Shown here one piece after another: positions 37,366 to 46,451 of a stretch of DNA of 64,000 nt. The stretch covers positions 1 through 64,000 of the forward strand of contig NZ_BAZW01000014.1 in NCBI RefSeq assembly GCF_000974365.1, read 5' to 3'. Every line of letters starts with the position of its first letter. Within the stretch, counting starts at the first letter, position 1. The notes under the pieces are model-generated. The model ran no database searches. It was not told where the DNA came from and saw only the letters and a program-made list of their open reading frames with translations. The DNA is from Geofilum rubicundum JCM 15548 (lineage in GTDB: Bacteria; Bacteroidota; Bacteroidia; Bacteroidales; Marinilabiliaceae). Made by a program: the position numbers and the translations under genes.

Positions 37366-38442
37366 GTGAGTCATCCATCCAAGGAAAATATTGGTGGGGT
37401 AACCCGGATTAAGGACATTGCTGAGAAAGCGGGTGTCTCAACAGGCACGGTTGACCGGGTTATTCATAATCGCGGGAAAGTGTCACCCCAAGTACGTGAC
37501 CGGGTTTTGCAGGTCATCAGTGAGCTCAATTATGAGCCCAACGTTTTGGCCCGGGCACTGGTTTCCAGGCGCAATTACCGTTTGGCGGCGCTAATTCCTG
37601 ATCCTGGGTATGATGAGTATTGGGAGGCGCCCTCCAAAGGGGTAGATGAGGCTCAGGAACAGCTTCGCCCATATGGCGTGGAGGTGAGGAAGCACCTGTT
37701 TGATCAGAACGACGTGGAGTCTTTCAAAGCAGCGGCTGAGAGCTTGTCTGACGTGGGCTATAATGGCATTGTTGTGGCCCCTCTTTTTTACAGAGAATCT
37801 TTGTCTTATATGCGGCGATGGAGTCAGGAGGGTATTCCGTTCAATCTCTTTAATACACATATTCCGGATTATAAGCCTTTGGCCTATATTGGGCAAGACT
37901 CCTACCAGAGTGGTTTACTGGCCGGTAAATTGATGCACTTTGGCAGCAAAGGAGGAGGCACTTGTCTTATTGCACACGTCGATGAGGATGTTCCCAACTC
38001 CTCCCACCTGATAAAAAAGGAACAGGGATTTATGGACTATTTTCAGGAGAAAGGTCTGTCGGATTTTAAAACCATTTCTATTGACCTGAAAGGCTATGGG
38101 GATGAAATCTCCTTTCATAAGCAATTGGATGTGACTTTTGAAAAGTATCCTGATATACTTGGTTTTTTTGTCACCAACTCCCGGGCTTATGCTATAGCCG
38201 CCTACCTTCAGAAGCGGGCACTTAAGAACATTCTTCTTGTGGGCTATGATTTGCTGCAAAAGAATATCGCTTACCTGAATGAGGGCCTCATTCATTTTTT
38301 AATCAATCAAAACCCAAAGGGCCAAGGGTTTTACGGGGTGCAAATGATGGCCGATCACCTGCTTTTTAACAAGCAGGTGGAGCCCATTCGCTATCTTCCG
38401 CTGGACATCATTACCAAAGAGAATGTACAATATTATATATGA
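37366..38442 (+). CDS. LacI family transcriptional regulator
   Basis: 358 residues. The helix-turn-helix is RIKDIAEKAGVSTGTVDRVIHNRGKVS, followed by the hinge and a ribose-binding-protein-like sensor domain (YRLAALIPDPGYDEYWEAPSKGVDEA, GYNGIVVAPLF, YIGQDSYQSGLLAGKLM). It probably begins at the GTG at 37366, since no ATG occurs in frame before the helix-turn-helix; the start has no strong ribosome-binding site. It is 33 bases downstream of the permease gene and likely controls this amino-sugar operon. Confidence 0.9.
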   Translation: MSHPSKENIGGVTRIKDIAEKAGVSTGTVDRVIHNRGKVSPQVRDRVLQVISELNYEPNVLARALVSRRNYRLAALIPDPGYDEYWEAPSKGVDEAQEQLRPYGVEVRKHLFDQNDVESFKAAAESLSDVGYNGIVVAPLFYRESLSYMRRWSQEGIPFNLFNTHIPDYKPLAYIGQDSYQSGLLAGKLMHFGSKGGGTCLIAHVDEDVPNSSHLIKKEQGFMDYFQEKGLSDFKTISIDLKGYGDEISFHKQLDVTFEKYPDILGFFVTNSRAYAIAAYLQKRALKNILLVGYDLLQKNIAYLNEGLIHFLINQNPKGQGFYGVQMMADHLLFNKQVEPIRYLPLDIITKENVQYYI

Positions 38443-38497
38443 CCTATCTTTTTGTTCCGTTTTCTGGGACTTGGTTTATCTGCTCAAAGAATAATAA

Positions 38498-38530
38498 TTT
38501 GTTTAGAATCATTTTATTTAAATATTTTTT
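38498..38530 (+). promoter_or_regulatory. candidate Bacteroidota promoter of metK
   Basis: TTTG (38498-38501) and TATTTTTT (38523-38530, seven of eight to TAnnTTTG) are separated by 21 bases, close to the spacing of Bacteroidota housekeeping promoters. It predicts a transcript starting near 38537, just before the riboswitch at 38553. Confidence 0.5.
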
Positions 38531-38552
38531 CTTTTCTTTGTTGGACAAATTA

Positions 38553-38612
38553 AGTGGAGGGATTTGGCCGATTGCAACCACTCAAAAAAAGTGCTAAAAC
38601 GCGTCTTTTAGC
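38553..38612 (+). ncRNA. SAM-II-like riboswitch with a competing hairpin
   Basis: The metK leader (249-base gap) holds an S-adenosylmethionine aptamer. Stem P1 is AGTGG (38553-38557) with CCACT (38578-38582). Inside it are GATTT (38561), CCG (38568) and ATTGCAA (38571-38577), and an A-rich linker leads to GTGCTAAAA (38591-38599). This order, GATTT...CCGATTGCAA...GCTAAA, is that of SAM-II, a class known from alphaproteobacteria and Bacteroidota. GCTAAAA can also pair with TTTTAGC (38606-38612) in a 7-bp hairpin that would remove the 3' aptamer strand, a plausible off state. The extra AGG after P1 is unusual. Downstream metK makes the ligand, which fits feedback control. Confidence 0.75.
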
Positions 38613-38690
38613 TTATCGACATCCAAATTCCCTTTTTTGTTTAACAATACTTTGTGCTTAAAGGTGCAGAGTGACTAATGGTACTTCATT

Positions 38691-39938
38691 ATGGGATATT
38701 TGTTTACCTCAGAATCTGTGTCAGAAGGACACCCGGATAAGGTGGCCGACCAGATTTCTGATGCAGTTCTGGACGAACTGCTTCGTCAGGACGCTCATTC
38801 ACGGGTGGCTTGTGAAACGCTGGTTTCTACCGGTTTGGTGGTAGTGAGCGGTGAAATCAAAACCAACGGTTATGCGGCCGTTCAGCAAGTGGCACGCCGG
38901 GTTATTGAGCGTATAGGCTATACCAAAGCCGAGTATATGTTCGACTCCGGTTCATGTGGGGTTTTATCGGCACTGCATGAACAGTCGGAAGACATTAACC
39001 GGGGCGTCGACCGTGAATCGGAAGAAACCCAGGGGGCCGGAGACCAGGGAATGATGTTTGGCTACGCCTGTAGAGATACGGAAGAGTTTATGCCGCTGGC
39101 TTTGCAACTGTCTCATTTATTGTTGATAGAGTTGGCCGCTATTCGCCGTGAAGGAAAAGAGATGACCTACCTGCGCCCCGATTCAAAATCGCAGGTGACT
39201 CTTGAGTATAGCGACGACAACCAGCCGGTTCGCGTGCACACCATTGTGGTGTCCACCCAGCACGATCCTTTCGATGCCGATGCGCCCATGCTGGCCAAAA
39301 TCAAGGAAGATGTGCAGAACATCCTGATTCCACGGGTTAAAAAGAAATTAAATACCTCGATTGCCGGCCTGTTTGCGGACTATATTTTGCATGTAAATCC
39401 CACAGGAAAATTTGTGATTGGTGGTCCCCATGGCGATACCGGCTTGACCGGACGAAAAATCATTGTGGATACCTACGGTGGAAAGGGAGCGCATGGTGGC
39501 GGTGCTTTTTCGGGCAAAGACAGCTCAAAGGTGGACCGCTCGGCGGCTTATGCTGCCCGACATATGGCCAAAAACATGGTGGCTGCCGGTCTGGCCGATG
39601 AGGTGTTGGTGCAGTTGGCTTATGCCATAGGCGTGGCCCAGCCGGTAGGTGTCTATGTCAACACCTACGGCACCGCAAAAGTTGGTCTTCACGATGGCGA
39701 GATTGCGAAGCGCATTGAAAAGTTGTTTGACTTGCGTCCGGGTATGATTATTCGGCGTTTGGGACTTAAGAATCCTATTTTTGAACCCACAGCAGCCTAT
39801 GGCCACATGGGGCGTGCGCCATATACCGACAAGGTGGTGTTTATCGAGAATGGGCAGGAAGTGGAAAAGGAAGTAGAATTTTTCACCTGGGAAAAGCTGG
39901 ATTACGTGGAGGCCATTCAAAAAGCTTTTGATTTATAG
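38691..39938 (+). CDS. metK: S-adenosylmethionine synthetase
   Basis: 415 residues. It makes S-adenosylmethionine from methionine and ATP in the cytoplasm. Diagnostic motifs are [16 protein letters not shown] near the N-terminus, [12 protein letters not shown] in the middle, and [19 protein letters not shown], the glycine-rich ATP-phosphate loop. It is preceded by a SAM-II-like riboswitch and followed by a strong terminator, so it is a single-gene transcription unit. Confidence 0.98.
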   Translation: MGYLFTSESVSEGHPDKVADQISDAVLDELLRQDAHSRVACETLVSTGLVVVSGEIKTNGYAAVQQVARRVIERIGYTKAEYMFDSGSCGVLSALHEQSEDINRGVDRESEETQGAGDQGMMFGYACRDTEEFMPLALQLSHLLLIELAAIRREGKEMTYLRPDSKSQVTLEYSDDNQPVRVHTIVVSTQHDPFDADAPMLAKIKEDVQNILIPRVKKKLNTSIAGLFADYILHVNPTGKFVIGGPHGDTGLTGRKIIVDTYGGKGAHGGGAFSGKDSSKVDRSAAYAARHMAKNMVAAGLADEVLVQLAYAIGVAQPVGVYVNTYGTAKVGLHDGEIAKRIEKLFDLRPGMIIRRLGLKNPIFEPTAAYGHMGRAPYTDKVVFIENGQEVEKEVEFFTWEKLDYVEAIQKAFDL

Positions 39939-40010
39939 TCATGCTTATTTGAGAAACGTAGGTCTGGTTAAAGCGCTTTACCCGGGCATAGATGACTTAT
40001 TTGATAATAA

Positions 40011-40036
40011 AAAGCCGGCTTAGCCGGCTTTTTTTA
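40011..40036 (+). terminator. rho-independent terminator of metK
   Basis: A perfect stem AAAGCCGGC / GCCGGCTTT with a 3-base loop is followed by TTTT, about 70 bases after the metK stop. Confidence 0.93.
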
Positions 40037-40101
40037 TTCCACGTCTGATTCAATCAAAAAAAATCATAAATTAGTGCCATTAATAATGATTTTAAAACCC
40101 T

Positions 40102-41151
40102 ATGAAACAGCTTTTACTAACTGTCGATTATGAATTGTTCTTTGGTGACGATGCCGGAACGGTGGAGAACTGCATGATCCGTCCCGTGAAGCGACTCATG
40201 GAAATTCTTGAAGTTTATGGTGGTAAAATGACCGTATTTTGGGACATCCTTCATTATTACCGACTCAAAGAACTCGAGGGGGAAGTGGCTGATTTGCGCT
40301 TTGACCGGGAGTTGATTGAAAAGCAGATTCATACGCTGCTTGCTCGGGGCCATGATGTGCAAATGCACATCCATCCGCATTGGCTGGATGCCCGCTGGGA
40401 GAATAAAAAATGGCGGTTTACCTACAACCGTTTTTCCCTTCACCGACTCTGGGATGAGGGCGATGCCGATAGCATTGAAACCATCATGGGTTGTATCACC
40501 CAAAGCCGCCAGTTGATGGAGGAGGTTTGCAGGGCCGCTCAACCCGACTATAAGGTACGTGCCTTCAGAGCCGGTGGGTACCGGGTGGAGCCATTTGACC
40601 GATTGGCAGAATCCCTGAGGGTTAATGGTATTAAAGTGGATGCTTCTGCCGCTTTTGGCATGAAAAGTTATGAACCCCAATATCCCTTTGACTTTAGCCG
40701 TTTACCGACTTACTTGCATTACCGCTTCGATTCTTCTGTTTTAAGACACAGTGATGAGGGTTATTTTTGGGAGTTTCCCAAAGAAAGCGTTAAGGTGCCC
40801 GGATATATTCGATTCTTCTTTTATTTTCTTCAGAACTTTGTCTATGTGGGCAAGGGCTCCTACGGTGATGGTAAACGCCTGCATTTCACCAAAAGGGAGC
40901 AGTCCGGTCACTGGTGGTCACAAATAGGTTCCCGCTATTATCGGTTAACCCCCGAAGGGATGGACCCGATACGGTGGCGATATCTGGTAAGGAAGGCCCG
41001 TCCTCTCGCACAAGTCGTGTTGCATTCCAAAAACATGAGCCCTTTTACCGTCGACATGCTCCAGGCATCTATGAAAAAGAAGGAAGTGGGTTTTATGTCT
41101 CTTCTGCAACGAATCAGACAGTTGCCTGTGTATGACGACTTAAAAACATAA
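40102..41151 (+). CDS. polysaccharide deacetylase-like protein (cytoplasmic, surface-polysaccharide context)
   Basis: 349 residues without a signal peptide. LLLTVDYELFFGDDAG near the start and RGHDVQMHIHPHWLDARW near residue 90 match the CE4/NodB-type metal-site pattern (Asp plus His-x-His-x-x), and RAFRAGGYRVEPFD matches a third NodB block. Proteins of this kind are often encoded in cell-surface sugar loci, where the exact substrate is unknown. It lies directly before the wbp genes on the same strand, 125 bases upstream of wbpE. The family is clear but activity is unproven. Confidence 0.78.
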   Translation: MKQLLLTVDYELFFGDDAGTVENCMIRPVKRLMEILEVYGGKMTVFWDILHYYRLKELEGEVADLRFDRELIEKQIHTLLARGHDVQMHIHPHWLDARWENKKWRFTYNRFSLHRLWDEGDADSIETIMGCITQSRQLMEEVCRAAQPDYKVRAFRAGGYRVEPFDRLAESLRVNGIKVDASAAFGMKSYEPQYPFDFSRLPTYLHYRFDSSVLRHSDEGYFWEFPKESVKVPGYIRFFFYFLQNFVYVGKGSYGDGKRLHFTKREQSGHWWSQIGSRYYRLTPEGMDPIRWRYLVRKARPLAQVVLHSKNMSPFTVDMLQASMKKKEVGFMSLLQRIRQLPVYDDLKT

Positions 41152-41275
41152 ACCGTTTCTTGATGGGGATAATCAGCAATTTCGTCAAAGATCCGGGCAG
41201 GGGGCATCAGAAAAAGGCCCTAAATTCGTAACTTGGCACTCTTAATGGTCGATAAAGGTTTTTATTACTGAGTGT

Positions 41276-42424
41276 ATGGACACAGAAAAAGCGAAGATCC
41301 ATCCACAGATGGTGGATTTAAAAGCGCAATATTCAAGGTTAAAGAAGGAGGTGGATGCCGCCATGATGCAAGTGGTCGATTCGGCTCAGTATATCAACGG
41401 ACCCCAGGTTCAGACCTTTGCCGATGCTTTAAAAAATTACCTTTCGGCAGAAGCGGTGGTCCCATGCGCCAATGGTACGGACGCTCTTCAGTTGGCCTTG
41501 ATGGCATTGGATTTACAGCCGGGTGATGAGGTCATCACCACGGCTTTTTCCTTTGTGGCCTCAGCCGAAGTCATTGCCTTACTGGGATTAAAACCGGTGT
41601 TTGCCGACATCCACCCGGATACTTACAACATAGATGCCCGGGATATCGAACAGCGCATCACCGCTCAGACGAAAGTTATTTTGCCGGTCCATTTGTTTGG
41701 ACAAACAGCGGACATGTCGGCCATCATGCAACTGGCCGATAAGCATGGTTTGTATGTGATAGAGGATGTGGCCCAGTCGCTGGGAGCCACCTGTTTTTAT
41801 AAGGGGAAAGACCGACAGGCAGGTACCATCGGGCACATTGGTTGCACCTCCTTTTTTCCCTCTAAAAACCTGGGTTGTTTTGGTGATGGCGGCGCCTGTT
41901 TTACCAATGATCCGGCGCTGGCACAGCGCATGAAAATTATCTCGGCACATGGTTCCGCCAAGCCCTATTACTATGAACGGGTTGGTATTAATTCCCGTTT
42001 AGATACCTTGCAAGCCGCGGTGCTTAATGCCAAATTACCCTATCTGAACGCCTTTATATCCGAACGAAGAGAAGTGGCAGCGGTCTATAACGATTTATTA
42101 AAGGACGTGGTTCAGGTGGGGCTTCCGGCTGTTCGGGAAGACGCCTGGCATACTTACAATCAATATACCATCAGAGTGAGAAACGGGAAACGGGAGGCTT
42201 TGATGAAAGGTCTCGAAAAGATGGGTATTCCTTCCCGGATATACTATCCCCTGGCCTTGCATCAGCAAGCGGCCTTTGGTCGGTACGCCCCCGTTGGCCA
42301 TGGATTAAAGCAGGCCGAAAAGGCTTGCCAGGAAGTATTATCTTTGCCCATGCATACCGAAATGTCGCCCGAAGAAGCGGCTTATATTGCCCGATCTGTA
42401 GCCGGATTATTAAAGGAATTATAA
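41276..42424 (+). CDS. wbpE: WbpE-type nucleotide-sugar aminotransferase (DegT/DnrJ/EryC1/StrS)
   Basis: 382 residues, a PLP enzyme. ANGTDALQLALMALDLQPGDEVITT, ADIHPDTYNID, VIEDVAQSLGA and TSFFPSKNLGCFGDGGAC (the Lys binds PLP), then GINSRLDTLQAAVL, are the family signatures. In the WbpABDE pathway this step transfers an amino group to C3 of UDP-2-acetamido-3-keto-glucuronate. The following wbpD, wbpB and wbpA genes complete the pathway, which makes the assignment much firmer than the family alone would. Confidence 0.9.
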   Translation: MDTEKAKIHPQMVDLKAQYSRLKKEVDAAMMQVVDSAQYINGPQVQTFADALKNYLSAEAVVPCANGTDALQLALMALDLQPGDEVITTAFSFVASAEVIALLGLKPVFADIHPDTYNIDARDIEQRITAQTKVILPVHLFGQTADMSAIMQLADKHGLYVIEDVAQSLGATCFYKGKDRQAGTIGHIGCTSFFPSKNLGCFGDGGACFTNDPALAQRMKIISAHGSAKPYYYERVGINSRLDTLQAAVLNAKLPYLNAFISERREVAAVYNDLLKDVVQVGLPAVREDAWHTYNQYTIRVRNGKREALMKGLEKMGIPSRIYYPLALHQQAAFGRYAPVGHGLKQAEKACQEVLSLPMHTEMSPEEAAYIARSVAGLLKEL

Positions 42425-42443
42425 GAACCTATTGATAGAGATA

Positions 42444-43037
42444 ATGATACACAAAAAAGCATGGATCCATGAATCCGCCATTGTGGACGATGACTGCGAA
42501 GTAGGCGCCGGAACCCGTATCTGGCACTTTTGTCACTTGATTAGTGGTTGCCAAATTGGGAAAGACTGCTCTTTGGGACAGAATGTGATGGTGGCCAAAG
42601 GGGTGGTTTTGGGAAACAATGTAAAGGTGCAGAACAATGTATCGCTGTACGAAGGTTTGTTTTGCGATGACGACGTGTTTATTGGTCCCTCAGCAGTCTT
42701 TACCAATGTGACCAATCCCCGGAGTGCGGTCAGCCGGAAGCATGAATATAAAAAAACCATCCTGAAGAAGGGCGTTACGGTGGGGGCCAATGCCACCGTT
42801 TTGTGTGGGGTGGAAGTGGGTGAATATGCCTTTATCGGCGCCGGTGCCGTGGTCACACAAAATGTGTTACCTTATTCTCTGGTTGTTGGTATTCCCGCAC
42901 GTCATGCTGGATGGATGAGTGAGCATGGGCATCGCTTGCGCTTTCGTCCGGATGGCATTGCTGTTTGTCCGGAAACCAAAAATGAATACCGCTTTTTCTG
43001 TGGAAAGGTGGTTAAAATTGTGGACAAAAATGAGTAA
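42444..43037 (+). CDS. wbpD: WbpD-type UDP-sugar 3-N-acetyltransferase (left-handed beta-helix)
   Basis: 197 residues from the ATG at 42444, preceded by AGAGAT; an upstream TTG at 42432 is less likely. The sequence is a hexapeptide-repeat acyltransferase: IWHFCHLISGCQIGKDCSLGQN, NNVKVQNNVSLYEG, VTVGANATVLCGVEVGEYAFIGAGAVVT. It acetylates the C3 amino group made by WbpE, using acetyl-CoA. The gene starts 20 bases after wbpE and overlaps wbpB by 8 bases. Confidence 0.92.
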   Translation: MIHKKAWIHESAIVDDDCEVGAGTRIWHFCHLISGCQIGKDCSLGQNVMVAKGVVLGNNVKVQNNVSLYEGLFCDDDVFIGPSAVFTNVTNPRSAVSRKHEYKKTILKKGVTVGANATVLCGVEVGEYAFIGAGAVVTQNVLPYSLVVGIPARHAGWMSEHGHRLRFRPDGIAVCPETKNEYRFFCGKVVKIVDKNE

Positions 43038-44064
43038 GCCGATTAAGTTTGCCGTCATAGGTCTGGGCCATATTGGAAAACGCCATGCCGCCATGATTCA
43101 GGGGAATGAGCAGGCGCAACTGGTGGCTGTGTGTGATGTGCTGCCGGCGGGTGAAGTAGGGTGGGCGGACAGCGATCTTCCTTATTTCCGGTCGCTGGAG
43201 GACCTCCTGTCATCGGATGTGGCATTGGATGTGGTCAATGTTTGTACCCCAAACGGCTTCCATGCCCCACAAACGCTCTTAGCCCTGGAAGCCCGCAAAC
43301 ATGTAGTGGTTGAAAAGCCCATGGCTTTGCACAAAAAAGACGCCGAAGAAGTCATTTTTAAAGCCCTTCAGGTCTCGCGGCAGGTATTTACCGTGATGCA
43401 GAACCGTTATTCTCCGCCCGTCAGGTGGTTGAAGCAAATGATCACGGAAAACCGACTGGGGACTGTTTTTATGGTTCAAATGAATTGTTTCTGGAACCGC
43501 GACGATCGTTACTATCATAAGGATGGTTGGCACGGAACACCCGATCTGGACGGAGGGGTGCTGTTTACCCAATTTTCTCATTTCATGGACATCATGTATT
43601 GGTTGTTTGGCGACATTTGCCATATAAAGGGGAATTTCGGTAATTTTGCCCATCAACACTCTACCGCCTTTGAAGATGCCGGCAGTGTGGTGTTTGATTT
43701 TGTGAATGGCGGCCTGGGCAATATCAATTATGCCACAGCGGTGTGGGACCGCAACCTTGAAAGCAGTATTACCATTATCGGAGAAAAGGGAACGGTCAAA
43801 ATTGCCGGTCAATACATGGATGAGGTAGCGGTGTGTCATGTTGCGGATTATCAGATGCCCGAACTGGAGTCGGTCAACCCGCCCAATGATTACGGCGGCT
43901 ATAAAGGGTCGGCTTCCAACCATGCTGCGGTGATTGACAACGTGGTGCAAACCCTGAAGGGAACCACAGAAGTGGCCACCAATGCGTTGGAAGGGATGAA
44001 GATTGTAGATATCATTGAACGCATTTATGAAGTGAGAGGTCCCGGCCCATCGGTCAACAGATAG
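43030..44064 (+). CDS. wbpB: WbpB-type UDP-sugar 3-dehydrogenase (Gfo/Idh/MocA family)
   Basis: 344 residues from the ATG at 43030; the open frame runs further back to 42919, but FAVIGLGHIGKRHAAMI, the NAD-binding GxGxxG loop, begins directly after MSKPIK, so the later start is right. VVVEKPMAL is the family EKP motif. It oxidises C3 of UDP-2-acetamido-glucuronate with NAD. It is translationally coupled to wbpD by an 8-base overlap. Confidence 0.92.
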   Translation: MSKPIKFAVIGLGHIGKRHAAMIQGNEQAQLVAVCDVLPAGEVGWADSDLPYFRSLEDLLSSDVALDVVNVCTPNGFHAPQTLLALEARKHVVVEKPMALHKKDAEEVIFKALQVSRQVFTVMQNRYSPPVRWLKQMITENRLGTVFMVQMNCFWNRDDRYYHKDGWHGTPDLDGGVLFTQFSHFMDIMYWLFGDICHIKGNFGNFAHQHSTAFEDAGSVVFDFVNGGLGNINYATAVWDRNLESSITIIGEKGTVKIAGQYMDEVAVCHVADYQMPELESVNPPNDYGGYKGSASNHAAVIDNVVQTLKGTTEVATNALEGMKIVDIIERIYEVRGPGPSVNR

Positions 44065-44113
44065 GAACAGGATCGTCCATCGAATAACTAAAGAATCATT
44101 TAAAAATAAGCAT

Positions 44114-45402
44114 ATGTTTCAGAATTTAATCAATAAGGATACCAAACTGTCGGTCATAGGACTGGGCTATGTGGCTTGCCCATTGCTTTGGAGTTTGCCC
44201 GGAAAATGCAGGTGGTGGGTTTTGATATCAAAGCGGATCGGGTGGAAAAGATGCGGCAAAGCATTGACCCCAGTGATGAGTTGGAAGCATCCGATTTTGA
44301 GGGTTGTGACATTCATTTTTCATGTCACCCTGAAGATCTTAAAGCCGCCACTTTCCATGTGGTGGCGGTTCCTACCCCAATTAATAAGCATAACCTGCCC
44401 GATTTAAATCCCTTGCTGAGTGCCACGAAAACCGTCGGCTCCATTCTTAAAAAAGGCGATTATGTGGTGTTTGAATCCACGGTTTATCCCGGTTGCACCG
44501 AAGAGGATTGTGTGCCCATTCTTGAAAGGGAATCGGGACTCCGTTTCAATGAGGATTTTAAGGTGGGATATTCTCCCGAGCGCATCAATCCGGGCGATAA
44601 GGAGCATACGCTGACCAAGATATTGAAAATTGTTTCGGGAAGCGATGCCGAAGCGCTGGAGGTGATTTCGGAGGTGTACGGTTCCATTATTAAAGCCGGT
44701 ATTTATCAAGCCAGCTCCATAAAGGTGGCCGAGGCGGCTAAAATCATTGAAAATACCCAGCGGGATGTCAATATCGCCTTGATGAATGAGCTGTCGCTCA
44801 TATTTAACCGCTTGAATATAAATACCTATGAAGTATTGGAGGCGGCGGGTACTAAATGGAATTTTTTAAAGTTTTTCCCCGGATTGGTGGGGGGACATTG
44901 CATTGGTGTGGATCCTTACTACCTGACTTATAAGGCCAGTGAATTGGGCATTCATTCTAAAATTATTACCGGTGGACGGGTGATCAATGATGGTATGGCC
45001 CCGCACATTGCCAATGAAATTGTGAAACGCCTGATTTCTGCCGGACATCCCATCAACGGTTCCCGGGTTTTGGTGATGGGGGCTACTTTTAAGGAGAACG
45101 TGAGCGACATTCGCAATTCAAAGGTGGCCGATCTGGTGCATGAGTTGCAATCGTTCAGTGTGAATGTGGAGGTGGTTGATCCGCACGCCTCCTCGGATGA
45201 TTTGATGGAGGAATATGGCTACGGATTGGTGCCTGAACCTACCGGAAAATATGAAGCGATTGTAGTGGCGGTGAATCATGCCGACTATGTAAAAATGGAA
45301 GAATCGCATTTTGGAAGCTTTTTGCTTCCCAAAGGTCTGTTTGTGGATGTGAAGGGCGTATTTAGGGATAAAATCAAGCAGCTGGATTACTGGAGCTTGT
45401 AA
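44114..45402 (+). CDS. wbpA: WbpA-type UDP-N-acetylglucosamine 6-dehydrogenase (one frameshift)
   Basis: The NAD loop LSVIGLGYVA begins the protein; the frame breaks near 44176, where GGCTTGCCC should read GGCTTTGCCC or similar. Repair gives VALPIALEFARKMQVVGFDIK and a 429-residue protein. Later motifs are VVAVPTPINK, YSPERINPGDKEH and GGHCIGVDPYYLTYKA, whose Cys is the catalytic nucleophile. It makes UDP-N-acetylglucosaminuronate, the entry point of the wbp pathway, and is the last of the four genes here. Confidence 0.93.
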
Positions 45403-45413
45403 ACTATAGTCGA

Positions 45414-46439
45414 ATGAAGTTATCGGGAAAGCAATACACAATGGTAGAGCGTCTGTTGGAATCATGGACCGATCAGGATTTGCTCTCCAGAGAGAAGGCC
45501 GATGAACTCAAGGAACACATGGAATTAAAGGTGGTCAACTGGAAGCGTGTGGCGCAAAACATGCTTGGGTTGGCCATTGTTTTTATGGTCATTGCCTTTC
45601 TGCACCTGGTGGCCGATGAATGGGTGTTGGAGGTTTTGGTCCGTTTTTTTGAGTTGTCGGATGCTTTTTTCATGTCCCTGTTACTGTTGTTGGCACTGGT
45701 TTTCCCGTGGATGGCATCCCGGGTAAAGCACAAAAGCGGTGCGCTCCGGGTTTCTGTGGAGGCTTTCTTGTTGTTGGGCATTATGTCTCTGGGCGGGGCC
45801 TGCTACTATGCGTCCACGGTTTTTGAACTGTCTGATTTCTGGAAAGTGGGCTGTGTTTTGTTGGTGGCCATCTATGGTTTGTTGGTGGCCCGATTGTTTT
45901 ACGCTTCGGTCATCTGGCTGACCGGCTTAAGTGGTCTGACACTTTGGCTGGGGTTGGAAACAGCCCGATTGAGTGGTTGGGAGCCGCTGTTTTTGGGGAT
46001 GACCTTTCAACTGAGGTTTTTGGTGATGTCTTTTCTGGCCCTGCTGCTGATGCACGGGCTGAGAAAAATGGTTTTGAAGAAGGTCTTTCGTATGGTCTCC
46101 TTTCAGTTTGTCTGGTTTGTTTTTTGGGTGGCTTTCTGGTTGTGTGCGCTGTTTGGAAATTATGCCTCCTGGGATGACTGGGAAGCGGTGAGTGCTTTAC
46201 ACTTGCTTCCCTGGGGCGTCATGATGGCCGTGGCAGCACTCTGGGTATGGCACCAGGGGGTGCAGAAGAAGCATCGACAGTGGGTCTGGATGGGCAGTAT
46301 TGCCCTTTTTGCCGATGTGTATACCCAATACTTCCTGTTTCTTTGGGATCCGCTTCCGGCATCGCTCTTTTTCTTTTTGCTGGCCCTGTCTTTTTTTCTG
46401 GTGGGCCGCAAAGCAGAGGTCATTTGGGGCCGCCCCTAA
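45414..46439 (+). CDS. DUF2157 multi-pass membrane protein
   Basis: 341 residues. A soluble N-terminal helix region (QYTMVERLLESWTDQDLLSREKADEL...) of the kind that begins DUF2157 proteins is followed by about ten hydrophobic segments. The gene starts 11 bases after wbpA and may be co-transcribed with the wbp genes. The function of the family is unknown. It converges on the PBP gene at 46452. Confidence 0.8.
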   Translation: MKLSGKQYTMVERLLESWTDQDLLSREKADELKEHMELKVVNWKRVAQNMLGLAIVFMVIAFLHLVADEWVLEVLVRFFELSDAFFMSLLLLLALVFPWMASRVKHKSGALRVSVEAFLLLGIMSLGGACYYASTVFELSDFWKVGCVLLVAIYGLLVARLFYASVIWLTGLSGLTLWLGLETARLSGWEPLFLGMTFQLRFLVMSFLALLLMHGLRKMVLKKVFRMVSFQFVWFVFWVAFWLCALFGNYASWDDWEAVSALHLLPWGVMMAVAALWVWHQGVQKKHRQWVWMGSIALFADVYTQYFLFLWDPLPASLFFFLLALSFFLVGRKAEVIWGRP

Positions 46440-46451
46440 ATCAAACCCTGC

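Noticed and set aside
38541-38626. SAM-I riboswitch reading, because GTGGAGGGA and GCAACC resemble that class
   Set aside because: The 3' part lacks the SAM-I P3/P4 layout, the outer P1 would be only five pairs, and the GATTT...ATTGCAA...GCTAAA order fits SAM-II better.
41230-41260. TTGGCAC stretch as a sigma-54 promoter
   Set aside because: The required TTGC box at the proper spacing is missing, and sigma-54 promoters are not expected in this group.
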